A model generated the notes under the pieces. The model saw nothing but the letters and a program-made list of their open reading frames with translations. It was not told where the DNA came from and made no database searches. From Nonomuraea jiangxiensis (lineage in GTDB: Bacteria; Actinomycetota; Actinomycetes; Streptosporangiales; Streptosporangiaceae), in assembly GCF_900099965.1 (NCBI RefSeq), contig NZ_FNDJ01000001.1, positions 295,766-359,765 on the forward strand: a stretch of DNA of 64,000 nt. Direction: 5' to 3'. Position numbers and translations under genes: made by a program. Numbering within the stretch: the first letter of the stretch is position 1; each line of letters starts with the position of its first letter. Below, one piece after another: positions 16,657 through 25,792 of this stretch.

Positions 16657-17856
16657 ATGACGGACATCGTCGAGCGGTACCACATCCCCGAACACTTCTT
16701 CTGGTTGCACGGCTCCCGTAAGGGGCAGCCGGTCGAGCACGACGCCGCGGCCGGCATGTGGGGCGTCTACGGATACCCGGAGACGCACGAGATCCTCAGC
16801 GACCCGGCGACGTTCTCCTCCGACACAATGCGCCTGGTCCCCGAGGCGATGCGGCGGGACATGGAGGACTTCTCGCTGGAGGGCTTCATCACCCAGATCG
16901 ACCCGCCGGAGCACGGCAAGCTGCGCAAGCTGGTCAGCAGCGCCTTCACCCGCAAGGTCGTCGCCGATCTGGAGCCGCGGATCGCCACCGTCACCCACGA
17001 GCTGATCGACGCGGCGAAGGAGCGCGGCGACAGGTTCGAGCTCGTGGCCGACCTGGCCTATCCGCTGCCGGTCATCGTCATCGCCGAGCTGCTGGGGGTG
17101 CCCAGCAGCGATCGCGCCCTGTTCAAGAAGTGGGCCGACGCGCTGTTCCAGCGCGACAGCAAGACCTCGCTCAATCCCGACGCGGATCAGAGCGAGCAGG
17201 TGCGGGCCGCGATGAAGCCGTGGCACGAGATGACGGACTATCTCGCCGCCCACGCCGCCGAGCGCCGCCGGCAGCCGCGCGCCGACCTGCTCACCAGGCT
17301 GGTCGAGGCCGAGGTGGACGGCGAACGCCTGCCCGACGAGCAGGTGGTCAACTTCGCGATCGTGCTGCTGCTCGCCGGACACGTCACCACCACGATGCTG
17401 CTCGGCAACACGGTGCTCTGCCTGGACGCCTACCCCGAGCAGCAGGACAAGGTACGCGCCGACCGGGCCTCGATCCCGGCCGTCATCGAGGAGTCCCTGC
17501 GGCTGTTCACCCCGTTCGCCGTCCTCGGCCGCGCCACCACCCGCGAGACCGAGCTCGGCGGCGTGACGATCCCGGCCGACCAGGTGGTCATGGTCTGGCT
17601 CGGGGCGGCCAACCGGGATCCCCGGCAGTTCCGCGACCCCGACGCCTTCGACCCCGGTCGCGACCCCAACCCGCACCTCGCCTTCGGCCGCGGCATCCAC
17701 TTCTGCCTGGGCGCCCCGCTGGCGCGGCTGGAGGGGCGGGTCGCGCTGGACATCCTGCTCGACCGGTTCCCCGCGCTGCGCACCGATCCGCAGGACCCCG
17801 TGGTCTTCCTCCCGACGCCGAACATGACCGGCGTGCGCCGGCTACCGCTGCTCTGA
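16657..17856 (+). CDS. cytochrome P450 (class I, bacterial CYP)
   Basis: The 399-residue soluble P450 has the I-helix AGHVTT (240-245), the K-helix ExxR (E279-R282) and the heme loop FGRGIHFC with ligand C350. ATG 16657 follows AGGGAGAG. The I-helix acid of the canonical A-G-x-(D/E)-T-T motif is replaced by Val (AGHVTT), as in some tailoring P450s with altered proton delivery. No ferredoxin or ferredoxin reductase gene is adjacent, so electron transfer must come from elsewhere. It is the last gene of the MarR-methyltransferase-P450 operon and convergent with the caspase-STAND gene 27 bases away. Confidence 0.92.
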   Translation: MTDIVERYHIPEHFFWLHGSRKGQPVEHDAAAGMWGVYGYPETHEILSDPATFSSDTMRLVPEAMRRDMEDFSLEGFITQIDPPEHGKLRKLVSSAFTRKVVADLEPRIATVTHELIDAAKERGDRFELVADLAYPLPVIVIAELLGVPSSDRALFKKWADALFQRDSKTSLNPDADQSEQVRAAMKPWHEMTDYLAAHAAERRRQPRADLLTRLVEAEVDGERLPDEQVVNFAIVLLLAGHVTTTMLLGNTVLCLDAYPEQQDKVRADRASIPAVIEESLRLFTPFAVLGRATTRETELGGVTIPADQVVMVWLGAANRDPRQFRDPDAFDPGRDPNPHLAFGRGIHFCLGAPLARLEGRVALDILLDRFPALRTDPQDPVVFLPTPNMTGVRRLPLL

Positions 17857-17883
17857 CCCCGGACCGGGTGGGTCACAGACAGC

Positions 17884-20800
17884 TCACGGGCAGGGGGCTG
17901 AGTAGGGGCGGCCCGGGATGTACCGGGCCCACTCGGCTCTGGTGATCGCCGTGCCGGTGGCCTCGCAGACGTTCTCGCTCGCCTGCTCCACGTTCAGACC
18001 CCAGAGCTGGGCGCCCGGGCCGGACGTGCTCGCCAGGACCGTGCCGTCCTGGCCGAACTCCACGTCCCCCGCCGCCTCCCGGCCGGTGAGCACCGCCCAC
18101 AGCGCCGGGCGGGCGCGGTCGGCGACGTCCCAGACCCGGATGGTCGAGTCCCGTGAGGCGGTGGCGAGCAGGCGGCCGTCCGTGCTGAAGGCGACGCCGG
18201 TCACCTCCGCGGAGTGCCCCGGCAGGACGGCCAGCCGCCGCGGCCGCTCGGGGGCGGAGACGTCCCAGAGCCGGGCCGTGCCGTCCGAGGCCGCCGTGGC
18301 CAGCGTCCTGCCGTCCCTGCTGAAGCGCAGGTCGAGCAGGCCGCCGGGATCGGCGTCGAGGTCGCCCAGCCGGCGCGGCTTGGCGGGCTTCGAGATGTCC
18401 CACAGGCGAACGGAGGACGTGCCCGAGCCGGTCGCGAGGACGCGCCCGTCCGGCCGGAACGCGGCCGTGCCGAACCGGTCGTCGGCCGGGCCGGGCGTGG
18501 CGACCCGTTTCGGGGCGGCGGGGTCGGCGACGTTCCACAGGAAGGTGCGGCCGTCGCGTCCCGTCGTCGCCAGCAGCTTGCCGTCCGGCCCGTACGCGAC
18601 CGAGCGCACCCCCGTCGAGTGGCCGGACAGCGTCGCCACCAGCGTCGGGCCGGCGGGCTCGGCCACGTTCCACAGCCGGGCGGTGCCGTCGAGGGAGGCC
18701 GAGGCCAGGTGGCGGCCGTCGGGACTGAACGCCGCCGCCAGGACGAGCCCGGTGTGCCCCGTCAGCGTGGACAGCGGCCTGCTCACCGCGGGGTCGGAGA
18801 CGTCCCAGAGCTTGACCGTCCGGTCGTCCGAGGCGGTGGCGAGGGTGGTCTTGCTGATCGCGAGCCCGTTCACCGGATCGGTGTGCCCGGCGAGCCGGGC
18901 GCGCGGGGTCAGCCGGGCGGGGTCGGCGACGTTCCACAGGCGGGCGGTGCCGTCGGCGGAGGAGGTGGCCAGGCGCTGCCCGTCCGGGCTGAAGGCCACC
19001 CCCGTCACCGCGTCGGCGAACCCGGTCAGGGTGCCGATGCGCTCGGGCTCACTCGGGGTCTCCACGTTCCACAGGCCGACGGTGGCGTCGGCGGAGGCGC
19101 CCGCCAGGACCTTGCCGTCGGGGCTGAAGGCGACGTCGACGGCCGCTGCGCCGCTCCCGCTCGCGGCGCCGCTCCCGCTTGTCGTGCCGCTTCCGCCCGC
19201 CGTGCCATTACCGGCCGCCGTGCCGCTTGAGTCCGTCGTGCCGCTTGTGTTCGCTGTGCCGCTTGCGTTCGCCGTGCCGACGAGCTTGGCCGCGGTGATG
19301 TCCCACAGGTGCAGTGCCCCGGTGGCGGCCGCGGTGGCCAGGTAGCGGCCGTCGGGGGCGAACGTGACGCGCCGGACGGCGCCGTCCGGCGCGGCCAGCG
19401 CCGCCAGGCTGCGGGGCCGCTCGGGAGCGGCCACGTCGAGCAGCGCGATGCCGCCGGTGGCGGAGGTGACCGCGATCATCCGGCCGTCCGGGCTGAAGGC
19501 CACGCCGGTGGGGTCCGCGTCCTGGCGCAGGACGGAGACGGGCCGGGGCTTGCTCGCGGTGGCGACGTTCCACAACCGCACGTAGCCGTCGGAGGAGGCG
19601 GTGGCCAGCAGGTCTCCCTCGGGCGCGAACGCGACGGAGCCCACCCGTTCCGTGTGGCTCTTGAGCGTGGCCAGGCTCTTCGGCCTGGCGGTGTCGGTGA
19701 CGTCCCACAACCGGGCGGTCTCGTCCGCGGACGCGGTGGCCAGCACCCGGCCGTCCGCGCTGAACGCCGCCGCGGCCAGGCCGCCCTTGTGGCCGCGTAC
19801 GACGCCCAGCGCCCGGGGACGCAGTGGGTCGGTGACGTCCCACAGGCGGGCGGTGCCGTCGGCGGAGGCGGTGACCACGACGCGGCCGTCCGGACGGTAG
19901 GCCACCCGCTCGACGGAGGCGGTGTGCCCGAGCAGCCGCGCTCCCACCGGCCGCGACATGCTCCCGAGCAGCGCGCCGCGCGCCTGTGGGGTGGCGGAGA
20001 TCCGGTAGGCGCTCAGGGCGAGCAGGGCGCCCAGCGCCGTGTCCCGCGCGTTGCCGGCGGCGGCGGCGACCTGGCGGGAAAGCTCCTGGTCGCGCTGCCC
20101 GGCGGCCTGCGTGGCCCGCTCGCCGGCCGCCCTGCCCTGCCGCAGGGCCACGACCCCGCCCGCCGTCGCCGCGAGGAGCAGCACCGCGAGCCCGGCGATC
20201 GTGCCGCGGGCGATCAGCGAGCGCCGTCCCCGGCGGCGCGCGGACGCCCGGAGGAACTCCCGCTCCGCCTCGTCGAGCCCGTCCCCGGCCGCCGCCCGGG
20301 CCGCCGCCAGCGTGCTGTCGTCGTACAGGAACGAGGAGGGCTGCCCCTGCTGCTGCCACAGCTGCGCGTCCTCGGCCAGGCGGCGGCGGACGAGCAGGCC
20401 CGCCCGGTCGATGCCGGCCCAGCCGGCGAGCCGGGGCCAGGCGCGGATGAGCGTTTCGTGGGCGATCCCCGCCACGCCGCCGGCCACCGTGACCAGCCGC
20501 GCCCGCACGAGCTCCGCCAGCACCTGCTCGTGGATGGACGGCGGGCGGGGGAGCAACTCGGCCACCGGCACCCCGATCCCGGCGGCGCCGCCCGGCGCGT
20601 CCACGTCCACCAGCCGCACCAGCAGCTCGCGGACGACCGGCTCCGACTCCGCGCCGAGCTTGCGCACGGTGTCCTCGGCACTCGTCACCAGGGCCTTCGT
20701 GACGCCGCCGGCCGCCCGGTAACCGGTCATGGTGAGCATGCCGCCGGTCCGCCGCTGCCAGGTGGCCAGCAGGGCGTGGGAGAGCAGCGGCAGCGGGCCG

Positions 20801-22377
20801 CCCGCTCGCTCCAGCGCCGCCGCCTCCACCAGCAGGTCCTCCAGCAGCAGCTCGGTGAGCCCCGGCTCGACGGCCAGGCCGGAGCGGGCGGCCGGTTCCT
20901 CGATCGCCGCGCGCAGCTCGGTCTCCGTCATCGGCACCACGGCCTCGGGCCGCCGCGTCGCCTCCAGCAGGCCGGGATAGGCCGCGCACCGCCCGAAGAA
21001 GTCGGCGCGCACGGCGATCACCACGGCCGCCGCCGCGGCCAGCTCGCCGAGCGCCGCCACGAACCGCCGCCTGACCTCCTCCTCCGCGCAGCGGGTGAAC
21101 ACCTCCTCGAACTGGTCCACCACGACCAGCGGCCGGCCGGCAAGCCCCCGCCGCGCCCCGGCGGGGTCGGACTCGATGATCGCGCGCAGGCGTACCGGAT
21201 CGATGTCGCCCAGCGGGGCCAGCGCGGACGCCAGCGCCCCCAGCGGATCCGCGCCGGGCACGAGCAGCACGCACGTCTCGGGCCGCAGCGCCGGGATCAG
21301 CCCGGCGCGCAGCAGCGAGGACTTGCCGCAGCCCGGCGAGCCGGTCACGATCACCGGCCCGCCCGTCCGGAACGACCGGGTGCCCGCCGCGGGCAGCGTG
21401 CCGTCGCCGGGGAAGGCCTGCTGCACCCGCGCGACCAGCAGCCGGGTCATGGCCTCCCGGCCGAAGAACAGCTCGGCCTGCTCGGGCCCGTATCCGGCCA
21501 GGCCGGGGTAGGGGGCGGCCAGGTCGCCCGGCGCGCCGACCGGCGGGCCCTGGCGGGTGTCCGGAGCCTCGTGCGCCGGGTTGACCGCGAAAGCCGGGCG
21601 CTCGCCCGGCTCGCTCACCACCCGCCGCGGGCGGGGGAAGCCGGTGGCGGGCAGCGTACGGGCCAGCCGGTGGTAGACATGGTCCAGGGTGAACGCCGGC
21701 GGCCCGGCCGGGTCGCCCTCGTTCAGCAGCCTGACCAGCGCGCCGCTCAGCGCCGTGTGCCTGACGCCGGGCAGCGCCCAGGTGTTCCCGTCCCGGCTCG
21801 ACGACGCCAGCAGGTAGGAGCCCTGCCACGTCGTGTCGAGCGCCCGGTCCAGCGCCTTCGCCGGGGTGCCCGGCACGCCCGGGATGAAGCAGCAGTCCAG
21901 CACCACGACGGAGAGCCCCGCCCGCGAGGACGCCAGGATGTCGCGCACCACGCTGTAGGGCAGCGCCTGGTAGCCGGGCACCCCGTGGCCGAGGTCCACG
22001 GTGGCGCCGGTGGCCAGGTGCAGCTCCCCGTCCGAGCCGAACAGACCGTGCCCGACGTAGTGGAACAGCACCGCCGACGTGGCCTCCGCCGCCGCCCGGT
22101 CGAGGGCCTCGCCCAGGTTGGCCGGCGTCGCCGGGTCCAGCAGCACGGTCAGGCAGGCGGGGTCGAGCCCGGCCCGCTCGACCAGGCACCGCCCGAGGTC
22201 GCCGACAGTCGGGGCCACGGCGGGCGCCTGCGGCAGCCGTGACCCGGGGCGATGTGACCCCGCTCCGGCCACCAGCACCCGGACGCCCTCGGCGGCCAGC
22301 AGCAGCGGTGGACCGTTCCATGCGGCTCGCCGCACGAACCGGGTTGTCTCGAGCGTCGCAGATTCGTCCTCGGTCAT
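17884..22377 (-). CDS. caspase - STAND NTPase - TM - double WD40 propeller protein
   Basis: The 1497-residue NLR-like protein has an N-terminal caspase (C14) fold (about 30-245) with FHYVGHG (H110) and VVVLDCC (C163) as catalytic dyad. A STAND NTPase follows with Walker A GSPGCGKS (346-353), Walker B VVVDQFEE (418-425) and the HETLIRAWPRL motif (640-650). One transmembrane helix lies at about 721-744. The C-terminal half holds 14 WD40 units, counted from their LWD/LWN ends, enough for two seven-bladed propellers. A hexapeptide-repeat linker interrupts them (19142-19279). ATG 22377 is chosen (GGAG, 6-base gap); the frame is open to 22404. Related caspase/STAND/WD40 proteins are predicted sensors that trigger proteolysis, possibly in phage defence or programmed death. 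This role is inferred from architecture. Confidence 0.85.
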   Translation of the reverse strand: MTEDESATLETTRFVRRAAWNGPPLLLAAEGVRVLVAGAGSHRPGSRLPQAPAVAPTVGDLGRCLVERAGLDPACLTVLLDPATPANLGEALDRAAAEATSAVLFHYVGHGLFGSDGELHLATGATVDLGHGVPGYQALPYSVVRDILASSRAGLSVVVLDCCFIPGVPGTPAKALDRALDTTWQGSYLLASSSRDGNTWALPGVRHTALSGALVRLLNEGDPAGPPAFTLDHVYHRLARTLPATGFPRPRRVVSEPGERPAFAVNPAHEAPDTRQGPPVGAPGDLAAPYPGLAGYGPEQAELFFGREAMTRLLVARVQQAFPGDGTLPAAGTRSFRTGGPVIVTGSPGCGKSSLLRAGLIPALRPETCVLLVPGADPLGALASALAPLGDIDPVRLRAIIESDPAGARRGLAGRPLVVVDQFEEVFTRCAEEEVRRRFVAALGELAAAAAVVIAVRADFFGRCAAYPGLLEATRRPEAVVPMTETELRAAIEEPAARSGLAVEPGLTELLLEDLLVEAAALERAGGPLPLLSHALLATWQRRTGGMLTMTGYRAAGGVTKALVTSAEDTVRKLGAESEPVVRELLVRLVDVDAPGGAAGIGVPVAELLPRPPSIHEQVLAELVRARLVTVAGGVAGIAHETLIRAWPRLAGWAGIDRAGLLVRRRLAEDAQLWQQQGQPSSFLYDDSTLAAARAAAGDGLDEAEREFLRASARRRGRRSLIARGTIAGLAVLLLAATAGGVVALRQGRAAGERATQAAGQRDQELSRQVAAAAGNARDTALGALLALSAYRISATPQARGALLGSMSRPVGARLLGHTASVERVAYRPDGRVVVTASADGTARLWDVTDPLRPRALGVVRGHKGGLAAAAFSADGRVLATASADETARLWDVTDTARPKSLATLKSHTERVGSVAFAPEGDLLATASSDGYVRLWNVATASKPRPVSVLRQDADPTGVAFSPDGRMIAVTSATGGIALLDVAAPERPRSLAALAAPDGAVRRVTFAPDGRYLATAAATGALHLWDITAAKLVGTANASGTANTSGTTDSSGTAAGNGTAGGSGTTSGSGAASGSGAAAVDVAFSPDGKVLAGASADATVGLWNVETPSEPERIGTLTGFADAVTGVAFSPDGQRLATSSADGTARLWNVADPARLTPRARLAGHTDPVNGLAISKTTLATASDDRTVKLWDVSDPAVSRPLSTLTGHTGLVLAAAFSPDGRHLASASLDGTARLWNVAEPAGPTLVATLSGHSTGVRSVAYGPDGKLLATTGRDGRTFLWNVADPAAPKRVATPGPADDRFGTAAFRPDGRVLATGSGTSSVRLWDISKPAKPRRLGDLDADPGGLLDLRFSRDGRTLATAASDGTARLWDVSAPERPRRLAVLPGHSAEVTGVAFSTDGRLLATASRDSTIRVWDVADRARPALWAVLTGREAAGDVEFGQDGTVLASTSGPGAQLWGLNVEQASENVCEATGTAITRAEWARYIPGRPYSAPCP
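19142..19279 (-). repeat. 18-bp-period tandem repeat encoding a Gly/Thr/Ser hexapeptide linker
   Basis: Inside the WD40 region the minus strand encodes about eight hexapeptides of pattern G(T/A)xxx(S/N), for example GTANAS, GTANTS, GTTDSS, GTAAGN, GTAGGS, GTTSGS and GASSGS-like variants. At DNA level GCCGTGCCGCTT-like units recur every 18 bases. It sits between the fifth and sixth WD40 units, and its low complexity contrasts with the conserved blades. Confidence 0.8.
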
Positions 22378-22503
22378 CCGGCGCTCCACGGCATGGCAGG
22401 TCAACGGCGGTGGTGGCGGCCCCCGGGAAGGCGGCGGGCGGGCCCGCGGCTCCCGGTTGTCAGGGTACGCAGGTCTCGGCCCGCCGTCGAGGCCACCGGT
22501 GGC

Positions 22504-23787
22504 TCACCAGTTGGCGGGCATCCCCGGGGTGGTGGCGGGCAGGTCGTGGCCGGGCGGATGGATGACGTAGGTGACACCGCCGCTGCTGGAACCGCGCAGC
22601 CACACGTTCTCGAAGGCCGCCCGGGGATAGACGCGGCGCACGGCGGAGTTGCGGGGCGAGGCGGGATCGTTGGCGATCACGTCGCCGGTGGGGGTGAAGC
22701 CGACGACCGCCATCAGGTGGCCCTCGGTGCCGTAACCGGCGCCGGGCAGCTCGCCCTTCTTGAACGACTGCGACGTGATGACCGGGATGCCCGCCTTGAT
22801 CAGGCGTTCCAGCTCGGTCAGCGAGCGCAGCCGGGTGACGAATCCGTCCATGCCGTACCGGCCCGCGTAGGCGATGTTGAACACCCAGTTGCCCGTCCCC
22901 TTGTAGGCGTGGTCGTAGGTGTAGCGGGCGGCGTGATCCACCTCGGGGTTCGGATCCGAGGACGCCACCCAGGCGGTGTCCTGGGCGCTCGGCCACCTGC
23001 CCCAGTAGCCCAGGATCATGGTGGTCGAGGTGGGGCTGCACCAGGCCTCGCCGCCGCCGTTCCACTCCGGGTAGTGGCCCTGGTGGACGTTCTGCGAGCG
23101 GCGCGGCACGGCCAGCTCCGTGCCCCAGGCGCCGCCGCTGGGGCTGACCGGGACGGTCTTGCGCGCGGGCACGTTGGAGGTCATCACCCCGGCCGTACGG
23201 ACCCGCGGCCGCACTCCGGAGCCCGGCGCGCGGTAGAGGGTGAGGCGCAGCTGGTAGCCGGTCATGGGCTTGCCGGCCGCCGCGACCAGCGTGTCCACGG
23301 CGACGTCGGCGTCCGCGTCCCGCTGCCCGGGCACCGACGTGCGGCGGATGTCGCCCTCGGCGTAGGACCAGCGGCCGAGCGAATACCACTTGGTGAGGCC
23401 CTCGGCGTTCCTGACCCGGGCCTCGACCTGCAGCCAGCTCCGCGGCGGCACGTCCGCCGTCCAGGAGGCGATCAGCTCGGTCGCCGGGAAGCCGATCTTC
23501 TGCTCGGGGCCGGTCCAGCGGGCGTACTCCCAGGTCTTGGTGCCGAGGGCGTCGGTGTGGGCGACGGTGCCGGCGGCCGTGCCGAACGACAGCCCGGCAC
23601 CGGCCGCCGCGCCGAACGACAGCCCGGCACCGGACGTCGTGCCCTCGTACGCGCCGGTGCGGAAGTCGGCCCGTTGGAAGGCGACGTCCGGCTTCGGGGC
23701 GGGCCGGCGCCCGCTCGCGGCCTCCGCGGGGGCGGTGAGGGCAGGGACGAGGAGGAGGGCGGACAGGAACACGGTCGGCAGACGCAT
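22504..23787 (-). CDS. secreted C39-like (papain-fold) peptidase
   Basis: The 427-residue exported protein has a signal peptide ending AEA (about residue 23). Residues 40-230 are beta-rich and of unknown role. The C39-like cysteine peptidase domain (about 240-415) has EAWCSPTSTTMIL (Cys nucleophile), EGHLMAVVGFT (His) and ANDPAS (Asn/Asp). ATG 23787 is chosen because GGAGGGTGG precedes it and the signal peptide starts there. Actinomycetes encode many such exported proteins, annotated C39 family; substrates are unknown. It is not fused to an ABC transporter, so it is not a bacteriocin-processing transporter. It lies upstream of the caspase gene on the same strand with a 126-base gap. Confidence 0.82.
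   Translation of the reverse strand: MRLPTVFLSALLLVPALTAPAEAASGRRPAPKPDVAFQRADFRTGAYEGTTSGAGLSFGAAAGAGLSFGTAAGTVAHTDALGTKTWEYARWTGPEQKIGFPATELIASWTADVPPRSWLQVEARVRNAEGLTKWYSLGRWSYAEGDIRRTSVPGQRDADADVAVDTLVAAAGKPMTGYQLRLTLYRAPGSGVRPRVRTAGVMTSNVPARKTVPVSPSGGAWGTELAVPRRSQNVHQGHYPEWNGGGEAWCSPTSTTMILGYWGRWPSAQDTAWVASSDPNPEVDHAARYTYDHAYKGTGNWVFNIAYAGRYGMDGFVTRLRSLTELERLIKAGIPVITSQSFKKGELPGAGYGTEGHLMAVVGFTPTGDVIANDPASPRNSAVRRVYPRAAFENVWLRGSSSGGVTYVIHPPGHDLPATTPGMPANW
23581..23633. repeat. 30-bp-period direct repeat in the C39 peptidase gene
   Basis: A 23-base segment at 23581-23603 recurs identically at 23611-23633. It encodes a duplicated GAGLSFG unit near the N-terminus of the mature peptidase. 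Such short in-frame duplications arise by slippage and could vary between strains. Confidence 0.85.
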
Positions 23788-23990
23788 GAATCCACCCTCC
23801 CCCGGCGGCACCTGACCTCGCCGGGAGTTGGCCAAGTGCGCAGGTAAAACATCGGGAGCCGGGCGTGGCCGTTGGCCGGGCCTTTGCCCTGCCCCTGTTC
23901 CGCGTGCCGCGCCGGCCGGTTTACTTCGCGTCCGGGAGTCCAGGATGGGAGGGTGGCTCGGCAGATTACTTGACCCCTGGGAAGTGCGAC

Positions 23991-24692
23991 ATGCGGAAAT
24001 ACGTGATCATGGGCGTACAGGGGAGCGGCAAGGGCACGCAGAGCGCGATGCTCGCCGCCGACCTCGACCTGGTGCACATCAGCGTGGGAGACATCTTCCG
24101 CTGGCACGTCAAGAACCACACCAAGATCGGCGCCCAGGTTCGGCGCCTGGTCGCGGCGGGGGAGCTGGTCGGCGACGACCTGGTGGCGGACGTCGTCAGG
24201 GACCGCCTCCAGTTGCACGACTGGAACTTCGGATTCATCATCGACGGCTTCCCCCGCAACCGGCCGCAGGCGGAGTTCTTCCTGGAGAGCTACGACCTCG
24301 ACGGGGTGATCCACCTGGACCTGCCCGACGAGGAGGTCCGGCGTCGCGTCCTGGCCCGGCGGCTCTGCTCGCGCTGCGGCATGGACTACAACCTGATCGC
24401 CCACCGGCCGGAGGTGGAGGGGCGCTGCGACGTGTGCGGCGGCGAGCTGGTCACCCGCCAGGACGACACGCCGGACGCCCTGGACCGGCGGCTCCGCGAG
24501 TACTACGGCAAGATCGACCCGGTGGTGGAGCTGTTCAGGCGGAAGGAGTACGTGCGGACGATCGACGCCCGTGCCGACAAGGTCACGGTGCAGCAGACGA
24601 TCCGCACCGGCTTCAACCTCCCGCCCTACACCGGCGCGGTGAACAGCCGGGTGAGCTCGGCGGGCCCGTCCGGGGGACCGGCGGCGGTGTGA
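23991..24692 (+). CDS. adk: adenylate kinase, zinc-binding LID type (probable paralogue)
   Basis: The 233-residue nucleoside monophosphate kinase converts ATP and AMP to two ADP. The P-loop GVQGSGKGT is at residues 8-16, the NMP motif GFIIDGFPRN at 81-90, and the long LID carries four zinc-ligand cysteines (C126, C129, C146, C149). Most actinomycetes have one housekeeping adk next to secY in the ribosomal operon. This copy stands alone beside secreted-protein and regulatory genes, so it is likely a second copy. The C-terminal tail (about 25 residues, Ser/Gly/Pro-rich) is longer than usual. ATG 23991 follows GGGAAG; a frame with other upstream starts exists but lacks homology. Confidence 0.88.
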   Translation: MRKYVIMGVQGSGKGTQSAMLAADLDLVHISVGDIFRWHVKNHTKIGAQVRRLVAAGELVGDDLVADVVRDRLQLHDWNFGFIIDGFPRNRPQAEFFLESYDLDGVIHLDLPDEEVRRRVLARRLCSRCGMDYNLIAHRPEVEGRCDVCGGELVTRQDDTPDALDRRLREYYGKIDPVVELFRRKEYVRTIDARADKVTVQQTIRTGFNLPPYTGAVNSRVSSAGPSGGPAAV

Positions 24693-24722
24693 CGTAGGTC
24701 GTACGGGTTCTTGCGGGTGCCA

Positions 24723-25247
24723 TCATTCTCGACCGGCTGATACCGGCTGGAACAGTTTGATCACATCATCCAGTCGTGCGGCTGTGATGCCGAGAAGGGT
24801 CCCTGTGATCGCCGTGACCAGTATCGCTGCGGCTTCCCCCGTTGTGTCACGGTCAGACAGGAGGAGACCGGTCGCGGCGACGACGGCGAGTACCCCGTTG
24901 CGGATCACATGTGCCATGCCCAGCGGTGTTGTGGACGAGCCGAAACACCTGCACGGAACCTGCCGCCGGCGCCGCAGTGCCATCAGGATGGCGAGGCTGA
25001 ACGCTCCCATCAGGAAGCACGCGAGAGCGAATCCGGCTGGTGCGGCCACCGGGACGGCCAGGCACAGAAAGACGGCGCATTCGGCCGCGACGACAGCCAG
25101 GGAGACCGGGTACGCCCACCGAGCGGGCAGCACGCGCATCTCACGAAGCGACTGATCGAACGCGTGGAAGGCGACCAGCTTGGACATGACGGCGGCGACG
25201 AAGACCGTTCCGATGAGGAACTCGGCGCCCAGGACGAGGTACTGCAC
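24723..25247 (-). CDS. MauE/DoxX-like redox membrane protein
   Basis: The 174-residue membrane protein has four predicted helices (about 4-22, 45-65, 70-92, 112-131) and perhaps a fifth (138-156). The cytoplasmic/periplasmic loop motif CRCFG (C99, C101) is the signature of MauE-type proteins, which support disulfide formation in the methylamine dehydrogenase light chain. GTG 25247 follows GGAG with a 6-base gap and lies 2 bases after the S26 protease stop, so it is the last gene of the TlpA-ABC-S26-MauE operon. No mau structural gene is present; the cysteine-rich peptide at 28341 is the obvious candidate client. Confidence 0.8.
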   Translation of the reverse strand: MQYLVLGAEFLIGTVFVAAVMSKLVAFHAFDQSLREMRVLPARWAYPVSLAVVAAECAVFLCLAVPVAAPAGFALACFLMGAFSLAILMALRRRRQVPCRCFGSSTTPLGMAHVIRNGVLAVVAATGLLLSDRDTTGEAAAILVTAITGTLLGITAARLDDVIKLFQPVSAGRE

Positions 25248-25249
25248 GG

Positions 25250-25783
25250 TCAGCTCCGCGGGCGGGGGTATCGCTCGACGAGGTGCACCGGCTGCATGCC
25301 GGCCTTGGGGGTTTCCACCATCCTGACAGCCGGAGGAGCATTCTCGGCAGAGGTGGCGTGCGGCAGTCGGGTCACGGCCACGCCGAGCAGACTCTCGCTG
25401 GCGAAATACCCGGATTGCCGGGAGTCGCGGCTGTGTGCTCGGTTGTCGCCCACGAGGACGAGTCGTCCCTCGGGCACGACGACGTCGCGCGCGGATCTCA
25501 ATGACGGGATGGCCGCCTTCGGCACCGGATCGCCGGGCACCGCCAGCACCCGCTTGATGACGTACGGCGGCTGGGCGACGCCGATCATGTCGTTGGCCAG
25601 CACGACGACGTGGCCTCGGCGTACGCGCCCTGGCGAGATGCGACGCACCAGCAGTCGGTCGCCGTCTCTGTAGGTGGGGAACATGCTGGTGCCGCACACG
25701 GTCACGATGACCAGATGTTTGTGCAGCCACCACACGGCAAAGCTGATCGCGATGAACCCCGCCACAGCGATAATCATGATCAT
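25250..25783 (-). CDS. S26-family signal-peptidase-like serine protease
   Basis: The 177-residue protein has one N-terminal membrane anchor (about 2-20) and the signal peptidase I catalytic pair: S33 in CGTSMFPT and K77 in YVIKRVLAVPGD. The C-terminal box GDNRAHSRDSR (112-122) is also conserved. It is shorter than housekeeping LepB and sits between an ABC exporter and MauE in a tight operon, so a dedicated substrate is likely. The peptide at 28341 carries an Ala-rich segment before its cysteine core that could be cut by an AxA-specific enzyme. ATG 25783 follows GAGAGGG. The gap to the ABC gene is 9 bases. Confidence 0.85.
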   Translation of the reverse strand: MIMIIAVAGFIAISFAVWWLHKHLVIVTVCGTSMFPTYRDGDRLLVRRISPGRVRRGHVVVLANDMIGVAQPPYVIKRVLAVPGDPVPKAAIPSLRSARDVVVPEGRLVLVGDNRAHSRDSRQSGYFASESLLGVAVTRLPHATSAENAPPAVRMVETPKAGMQPVHLVERYPRPRS

Positions 25784-25792
25784 CCGACCCTC

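Noticed and set aside
22504..23787. C39-like peptidase as part of the peptide export system
   Set aside because: It is secreted, not fused to an ABC transporter, over 4 kb from the peptide gene and closer to the caspase gene; no link could be shown.
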